Shown piece after piece: positions 56,831 through 64,000 of a stretch of 64,000 nucleotides of DNA. Origin of the DNA: Pseudoneurospora amorphoporcata (Eukaryota; Ascomycota; Sordariomycetes; Sordariales; Sordariaceae); the NCBI GenBank assembly GCA_033297205.1, contig MU859104.1, forward strand, positions 62,001-126,000. Reading direction: 5' to 3'. Within the stretch, counting starts at the first letter, position 1; every line of letters starts with the position of its first letter. The notes beneath the pieces were generated by a model. That model was given only the letters and a program-made list of their open reading frames with translations. It was not told where the DNA came from and ran no database searches. Both the position numbers and the translations under genes were made by a program.

Positions 56831-58316
56831 TTGAAACAAAACACAAGACAAGACAACGCATGAAGTCAAGAATTGCGGCTTATCATCAAACTTCTACTTC
56901 TCTTTTACACGTGCTTCTTCCTCCCGTTCCTTTTACTCTCTTCTTCCGGTCGAGCTGGGGCAACAGTCGTCCGCGACTTTGAAAAGGTTTCTTGTATCGC
57001 ACGCCTTGCGTCTTGATACCCATCGTTATCATCATCGCTCTTTGGTGTATGCCTTGGATGCATGGAAGGATAGATGGATGGATGAATGAATGGATACATC
57101 AGGCGGTTGTATCACTGGTTTGTTGTTAGTTGTTGTGGGTTCGTTCAAGTTTGAAGTAGACTAGCTGTTGGGATATTGGGACGTTGGAAGCGTCGAGGGG
57201 AAAGAAGAAAATAAGAGGGAGGAAGAGGAAAGATGGAGGAAGAGAAGAGGAGAGATGTGAACCGAAAGAGACGGACGGATTCATGCATGTATAAACAAAC
57301 ACACCTGTCTCAATCTCTCCTGTCGACCTCCCTGTCTCCCTAGCTTACCTCTGTCTTTTCTTTCAACGTAATGTTTATCTCTGGTTGTTTGGCTATTATT
57401 TTTCGTCGTTCGTCTTCACACCATCCCCCCGTTTTGTGGCTTCCTCGTCCATTACCATTCTTTCTTGGTTTGCTTGTTATCTTCACTGCTTCGTTCGTTT
57501 GCGTTGTTCTGTTTCTGTCCTTGTGTATAGTTTGCCTGGCCTTCTACACATATTCCTGGATGTATGCCACTGTTGGGTTTCACCGAAGCCCATCCCGTTT
57601 TTTTATCTTCTCTTTTTTCCTTTTTCTCGCATCACCTGTTATAAATATTTATATCTTCTGCATTGCCTGGATGTTGTTCTATAAAAGTGGGAGAGTTGAT
57701 GAAGGGGATCGCTTAGATTGAAAGGGGTTAGTTAGTTTGAAAAGAAATCAGAGGAAAGTGGCTGTTGTTGCCCCTTGTTCAAGGGAGCAAAGCTGACGAT
57801 GAGCTGGAAGAGCAGATACCAAACAATACCATACATACATACCATGACTACATTGGAGGTATCAATAAATGTAGCTGCGATACAACGCTCTCCGTCCTTC
57901 CTTCCATCTTTCGCTTGAGTGACAGACACAACGAAGCCCCGGTAACGAACATGAATGCATAGAAAAAAAACAGTATTATAACCTAAGTTACAGAGAAAAA
58001 GAAACCCAATAAAGTCTTTGGTGGTATCAATCAAAAAGCTCACAACCAATAACAAGAACATGAATATGCTGCTGTTCCAGCCCCCCTTCCTTCCTTCCTT
58101 CCTTCCTTCCTTCCTTCCTTCCTTCCTTCCTTAGACACCATTTGTCCGTCCATCCATCCATGCATCCAAATGCAAACCGAAAGATTGCACTAAGTGGTAA
58201 ACGTAAACCAACAAGCCAGCCAGCCAGCCGGCTAGATAGATGCATGCTATGCTATGCTCTCCTTTCCTCCTTCACTGTCACAGAAAGCCTTTTCTCTCCC
58301 TTCACTCCCCAACCCC
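56831..58316. other. Intergenic region between converging spa2 and IQGAP genes
   Basis: About 1.5 kb between two 3' ends. It includes a gatg/catc-rich stretch (about 57057-57085), T- and C-rich pyrimidine sequence at 57.3-57.7 kb and a ccttc microsatellite. Open frames in the pyrimidine stretch are compositional. Confidence 0.5.
58084..58133. repeat. Tetranucleotide microsatellite (ccttccttccttccttcctt)
   Basis: About eleven or twelve head-to-tail copies of cctt in the spa2-IQGAP intergenic region; strand-wise pyrimidine only. Confidence 0.85.
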
Positions 58317-61300
58317 TTACTGAGTTCGATAAAACTTTTTATACAACAAGTGCAACAACAAGTTAACATTCAGCCTCAGCTGCCCCTCAAACAGATTCAT
58401 AAACTGATGCGCCTCAAACTGCGCCTGCAGCAAGTCCTCGATAGGCACCAAAGCGCTGGCACCGGGCATCTGGATGTGACCCCGACTGCCCTCAAGACTG
58501 AAGATGCCGACCTCGTCGCACGAGATGGTGATGTTGATCTGGCCCCAGTCGCGCTCGGGGATGCCGGTCCACGAAACCAGCACGCCCTTGTCCGAGAGGG
58601 CGCGGGCCGAATACTTGAAGGAGCCGAACTTGGGGACGCGGCCGGAGCGCTCGAGCTCGCGCTGGTGGTTGTATTGTTTGGTGAAGGGGAGGAGGAAACG
58701 TTTCTTGCTGTTGTTGGGGAGCATTGGTTAGCATACTTGAAAGAGAGGGGGATAATGAGAACGATGGTGGTATACGTACCCCTTCTTATTCTGTAGCGTG
58801 GCCATGGCCTGCTCGATATAGTCATCGTAGCTCTTTCGCTGTTGCTCCAGATACTTTGCCTTCTCGTGTAGATTGCCGAGTGTCTGACGGACACCCTCAA
58901 GTTCCCTCTGTCTCTGCACTCTTCTCCTGCTTTTGGTGCGGATATCCAGCGCAATGGCGTTGAGGATATCCTGGTAGTAATTTTGCTTGGAGATGCGACC
59001 CATCTGTTCCAACCTAAGAATGTTCTCGAGCGCTGTCCTCTTCAGGTCGTAGTAACTCATGCGCGTAACATCAATCATGTTCGCCTCCGAATACGCACCG
59101 CGGGTGTTCGAGTTGTCGCCAAAATCTTCGCGCAGAACCGTCCTCCACTTCTGCTCATCTTCCGGGTTGATTGGCTTGACAAGGATCTCAAGCAGGTTGT
59201 TACCCGTTTGCACCCGGATGATGTACAAAATGCACCTCTTGGTTTCCATAAAGAGACCCTTAGTCTCGGCTTCTGGATCCTCCATATCGTGCAGTTTGGG
59301 AGTAAGGAAAAGCTGGATATCAGCAGACCCACTCGCGATCATTTCGTTCTCGTTGTTCTTGGCGTTACCGAGATCTTGGACGATCTCGCGCAGCATATCA
59401 TCTCTATTGGGGCACAGGTAAGGCAACTCGGCAGCGATGAGGTTGTGGATGGAAAAAATATCGGCCATCTTGATATACAGCGTCGGCTTGTTCTTGGCGT
59501 AAAGATCATTGAACTCGTCAATATCGAACGTCTTCTCAGCATCGGGTACGTCGATAAGGGAAGCGGTGATGTGTGCTAGGCGCTCGATTGATTCCGCGAC
59601 GAAAGCATTAAGAGGCTGGAGATAGATGTTCTCTCCGCCAAAGGGCCGGCCTGATGCAATCTGACCCACGACCTTTGCAACCTCACCGAGGTTACGCTTC
59701 TGGAGGGGACTCATTTGCTTCTCCGTGACTCCGTAGGCCTCTGGACCGACAAGAGCAGGCTGGAGGTAGAAACGCCAGAGCCAGTTGCTTACCACCTGAA
59801 GCAGATGTGCCTGGTGATCCCTCTGGAAATGCTGGCAGAGGGCTTCATACGTTTGCCGACATACAAATCTCAGGCCGTATGGCATGCGAGGAAGCAGGTC
59901 CTCCAGGGCAAGGAGAAATTGGTCACAGATCTCTCGGAGATCACGCAGATGGTCAATAAAGAGCTCCCGTGTTTCGGGATCCTTGATGGCAACCTCACGA
60001 GGGACATCTAGAGGTCTTTGGCTGGGCCGACCGGTCCTCAACTCCTCATTGTTGATAGCAGACCGGTAGATCTGCATTGGGTCGCTTTCAAGATCCAGCG
60101 CAGGATCCTCAATGATGTTGTCCCTGATGAGGGGTCCCAAGAGATCCCTGAGATATTTCCTGTCGCGAGGGGATCGAGTGTAGTTCTGGAGCAGCTTGGT
60201 CCAGAAGAAGTTGCCCCTCAGGTAATCCGGCAGAGCAGCACATGCTTCGACTTCTTCCCTGATTGACCTTGAAATAAGCTTCAACAGGTAGTATTCTTCT
60301 CTCCGCTTTTGCGCGTATCCGAACAGCCCCATCATCAAGTGTTCAATCCGCTTTGACTCCTTTTCCGTTGTTCCCTGCTCGCGGATACGCCTGAAAAGCT
60401 TGGCCAGGTACTGGGGTTGTGTCTGGAGGGTGAAGAAAAGCTGCTGGTAAGACTCGAGCTTCCTGCGCGAACTCTTGTTCAGAGCCTTAAGGTCAAACTG
60501 GTTGGCATTCGAAATGACGCTGTTGGCAAGAAGATTGTTTGCATGTCCACCGTAGTTGTGCTGGTGCCTGACAACTTCGTCGAGGGTGATCTTGTTTTTG
60601 ACGAGAAGGGCAATCTTGATGTCAAGCTGATCAATGTACTGCTCCAACATCTCGTTTTGCCGGACCTGCTGAACAACAGTCTTCCGGAGGCGCTCGAACT
60701 CTACTTCCTCGTTGAAGTCAAAGTCGCTGTCGTTCAGAAGATGGACGAAGTTCTTGACGGCGTTGACGGGTGGGTTTTTTCCAGATGTCAAACTCTTGTA
60801 GGCTTCACCCTGAAGCTTGGCTCGCACGAAACTCTGAATCTTGACAACCTTTTGCATATTCTCTCGGAAGAAGCGCTTCTTCTCCTGGTACTTGGCTCTG
60901 ACAACGAAAGCCTTGGCAGCAGCCTGGAACGCCGCCACAGACTCCTCGTTTTGTTCCAGTTCATCCAAGACCATCGCAACATCACTCCGAAGCAACATGG
61001 CCCGAGCAAGGGCCTGTAGTTCGGTGATCTCCTCGGTATTGACTGCGAGCTCGTCCAATAAATCACCACACTCCTTTCGATAAAGACATCCACGGATATG
61101 TGCTTGAAGGTCAATGATGCTCGGTGTCTCTTGGGTAAGAGCATCGAGGTCGTCCGATATCCTTATACGTTCAAGCATGCCGCGAATCATGGATTGAAGA
61201 TCAATGATGGCTTCCTCCGTCTCACCAATGCTTTCAAGCTGCTCCGATATCTCCCTTCGCACTGCCGCTGCCCTGAAATGGGACTGAAGGAGACCTAGCT

Positions 61301-63944
61301 CAGTTGAATGCTTCTGCAACTCTTCCTTGGTAGCATCGACGTCGGACCTAGCAACCTTGCCGCGGAAGGCAGCTTGGATAGCTGTCCATTGCGGCGCAAA
61401 GCCTTCAAGGGCTTGTCTTTGGGCATCGACCTCGGTCCTCACCTTCATGGCCCTGACAGCCGCCTGAAGACTAGTGATGGCTTCAGTGTTGCTCTCCAAG
61501 CAGGCCCTCTCTTCCTCGATATTCTTCCTCAACATCATACCACGAACCGCACTTTGAAGCTGAGCAATTGTAGCGCTTTCGCTCTCCGTCTTTTCATGTT
61601 GCACGGCAAGCTGCTTCCTGGCCAGGAATCCTCGAAATGTCGCTTGAATGTCTCGTAGAGGTCCCGCCGCCGTCTCCAGCTGAGATTGCTGCTCTCGAAT
61701 CTCATTGCGAACCTTGGCCGCTCTGACCATGCTCTGCAGTTGCAAGACGACATCCTCGTTGCCCTTGAACTGTTCCTCTGTTTGTGTCCGCTGGCGACGA
61801 GCAAGATATCCACGTGCCGCCTTCTGCAACTGAATCGTGAAGCATGTTTGCGCATATTGGTGACGAGCAAGATATCCACGTGCCGCCTTCTGCACCTGAA
61901 TCGTGAAACGTGTCTGCGCATATTGGTGACGAGCAATAAAACCACGTGCTGTCTGCTGCAACTTGGTTGCGAAGCTGGTTTGCGCCTTTGTTTCCGCATG
62001 TCGATGGCGGGCGAGGAAACCGCGCGCTGAGCTTTGAAGTTGAACTGCAAAGTTCTTCATCTGGAGCCTGTAATCCACCACCTGGCGAGCCCAGTCACCA
62101 CGAATACGAGACTGGAGATCGATGATCCAGTCTTCGGTATCCCACAAGTGTTGCATGGTGTAGCCAAGTTGTATCCTAAGAAGCGCCGCTCTGGCCTGGG
62201 CTTGCAACTCCACAATGGCCTCTTCATTTTCGGCCAGTTCCCTCTCAATGCGTTCCTCCTCTGTCTCCTCGGGCTCGGGTGGCTCGATTCCAAAATCGGC
62301 TCCCATATTGCCGAAGCTAGGCATACTAGCCCCCAGCTTATCGAGGCCTTTTTGCATCGCCTCCAGCTCATGGTCTTCGAACTCAAGCTGACCTACTAAG
62401 TTCCCGATGCGGAAATCGACGATTCCTTTCCGGAAGAGGAGCCAACTCAACGCATGGAGACAGTAGATAACTTTCGGGATGTTCTTCTTCTCGTATAAAT
62501 CGATAAGCTCAAATCGGAAGAGATCGGGAAGTTCAACTTCATCGAGGTAACGGAAGAAGATGGCGATGTTGTCTGAATGGCGGTATTGGAGTTTGGGATG
62601 GCGGAAAATGCGAAACTTCTTTTCAGGGTTAAGAGATTCGACCACTTCAGCCAAGGTGACACCATCTCGCAAAGCTTCCTCTAGTTCGATAATTGGGGGA
62701 ATCGGGCGCTGTATGATATCCTCGATCCATTCCTTGGCTTCACCAATGTGGCAAAGGTACTCGTACGCTTGTAGAAACTGTCGCTGTTTGTCCATCCACT
62801 TTGTCTCCCAACCAAAGCCGCCATTCTTTTGCCGCGCCGTTACAGACTTGTCAGCTCTTTGCAACTTACGGCGTCCGCGGAGACCAACAACTTCTTGCGA
62901 AGGAGATATCATGGCAAGCTCTCCCGCCGTTCCGTCTTGTGCGAACTGGGAGAGGGTTCGCAGCTGACTTGTCGATGAACGACCTAGCTTTTCTAGATCC
63001 GGACGAGCGAGGGCAATGGGACTCGAATGTGCGTGCACTAGAGCCATTGATCCATTTTCATTTCCTCCACGCACAGAATCTGATCTGGAAAGGAACATGG
63101 AAGCCGGCCTCCGCGTTGAAGGGGTCGTTGGAGAAGTCACCGGAGGCGATGTCACGGTCGGAGACATGCCTGACAAAGTGCGTGTGTTGTCGCTAATCGA
63201 TAATTTGCCGATATCGACGCTATGGCCGCGCTCGTGGAGGGCACCCGCGGGCGATATCCGCGGACGTTCCGGTACCGAGGACTTGCTGACATCGAGACTC
63301 GAACCACGCTCATGGAGGGCGCCTGTGGGTGATATCCGCGGGCGTTCTATTACCGAGGTCTTTCCTGTATCGAAACTCGAAAGACGTTCCTGGACGGTGC
63401 CCGTGGGTGATATCCGTGGGCGCTCAGTCGCCGAAGGCTTTCCGTTGTCGAGACTCTGACCGCGTTCACGATGGGCAGTCGAGGTCCCATACTCGCTGAT
63501 GGACAGCCTGCCGATGTCGACACTTTTACCACGTTCGTGGTGACCTGGTGTGAGCGTTCGCGGCGCAATTCTCGAACCCGTACTCGATATGCTGCTGCTG
63601 GTGGGCGATGTTCCCGTAGGGGCTTGAGACGTCGGTCGGAGAGACTGGCGGGCATTCTTGAAGATATTATCGCTTGTTGTCGGCGTGGTTGGAAGCGTAT
63701 GCGAGCCACCAGACAGGCTTGAGGGTGGTAGTCGGCTCGCCTCGCTTTGGCCTCGTTTGTGTCCATATTGGGAGTAAAGGCTGGTTGCTGTAGACAAGGA
63801 GCTGATGGGCCGGCTGATATCTGACTGTCCAATGGAAGAGGCCGAGTACCCCGATGATGATGTCGAGGTGGTGGACGATTGTCTATTAACCGAGTAGTCG
63901 GCGGTCTGTGTCTGACGAAGGGGGTGTGGTCTGTACGACGACAT
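58317..63944 (-). CDS. iqg1: IQGAP-family Ras GTPase-activating-like scaffold
   Basis: Large scaffold of the contractile ring and polarity sites that joins F-actin, calmodulin/myosin light chains and Rho-type GTPases. Exons in transcription order are 63944-58780 and 58707-58317, with a GTACGT..ACAG intron in phase (1851 aa, TAA at 58317). Domain order: a disordered N-terminus with a repeated ERPRISP(T/A)G unit (about residues 140-250); a calponin-homology domain at about 382-505 (RQFLQAYEYLCHIGEAKEWI, DGVTLAEVVESLNP); about a dozen IQ-like motifs at about 560-1010, of which the best are three near-identical QKAARGYLARHQYAQ-type units; a RasGAP-related domain at about 1150-1480 (NPPVNAVKNFVHLLN lies just before it); and RasGAP C-terminal domains to the end (KKRFLLPFTKQYNHQREL). 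IQGAP GAP domains normally lack GAP activity. The start is MSSYRPHPLRQTQ. Identity is secure. Confidence 0.95.
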
Positions 63945-64000
63945 GTTGGGCGAATTGTCGAGGCTACCCGAAGGAGGGTGGTTTGGATTCGTAGAGACCG

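Noticed and set aside
57365..57721. Hydrophobic frames of about 100 codons in the spa2-IQGAP spacer
   Set aside because: The stretch is pyrimidine-rich, which yields Phe/Leu/Ser/Cys runs that mimic membrane helices in any frame.

Overview
The window is nuclear chromosomal DNA of a filamentous ascomycete, most likely a Neurospora or Sordaria relative. Genes are interrupted by short introns (about 50-150 nt) with GTAAGT/GTACGT-type donors and CTAAC-like branch sites. The gene complement is typically fungal (Ssr4, Spc7, Atg14, Mcr1, Nbp2, Spa2, IQGAP, a fungal-specific transcription factor), and the proteins carry many Q, N and acidic runs. The genus is inferred from overall character, not proven. 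There is no operon structure, CRISPR array, rRNA or convincing tRNA.

Layout. 1-1354: 3' part of 6-phosphogluconate dehydrogenase (+). 2643-4932: chromatin remodeller subunit Ssr4 (+), followed by an unusual in-frame tail to 5349 with two Myb/SANT-like repeats behind stop codons. 6722-7751: ribosomal protein S11/uS17 (-), which shares a promoter region with 8498-13204, the kinetochore scaffold Spc7/KNL1 (+). 16620-20311: a large unrecognised acidic membrane-anchored protein (+). 20.3-23.7 kb: a repeat-built, apparently spliced locus without a clear protein. 23756-25489: autophagy factor Atg14 (-). 26341-27288: a disordered protein with a Ser-Pro-Gln repeat (+). 27.3-28.9 kb: several local duplications. 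28974-30905: an MFS transporter (-). 33192-35767: an M28 metallopeptidase of the glutamate carboxypeptidase II type (+). 36194/36418-37916: a MARVEL-like membrane protein (-) with a probable frameshift. 39012-41041: a fungal transcription factor (-) with an apparently incomplete zinc cluster. 42150-42949: a conserved low-complexity protein (-). 43519-44875: mitochondrial NADH-cytochrome b5 reductase Mcr1 (-). 45911-47653: SH3 adaptor Nbp2 (-). 49957-50818: RNA polymerase II CTD phosphatase Ssu72 (+). 50.8-54.1 kb: gene-poor DNA with two related terminal-inverted-repeat elements. 54101-56830: polarity scaffold Spa2 (+). 58317-63944: IQGAP (-).

The genes are mostly housekeeping and do not form a pathway cluster. 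Spa2 and IQGAP, which lie next to each other with converging 3' ends, both act in polarised growth and septation, but that proximity may be chance.

The most unusual observations are: (1) a coherent tandem Myb-like coding tail behind three in-frame stop codons downstream of ssr4, a candidate for stop-codon RNA editing, readthrough or recent decay; (2) the repeat-built spliced locus at 20.7-23.7 kb, with a duplicated intron whose second copy has a changed donor; (3) a tandemly duplicated 66-nt intron plus 30-nt exon at 27.7 kb; (4) two TA-flanked MITE-like elements. Exon coordinates come from reading splice sites by eye and checking reading frame; no transcript evidence was available.
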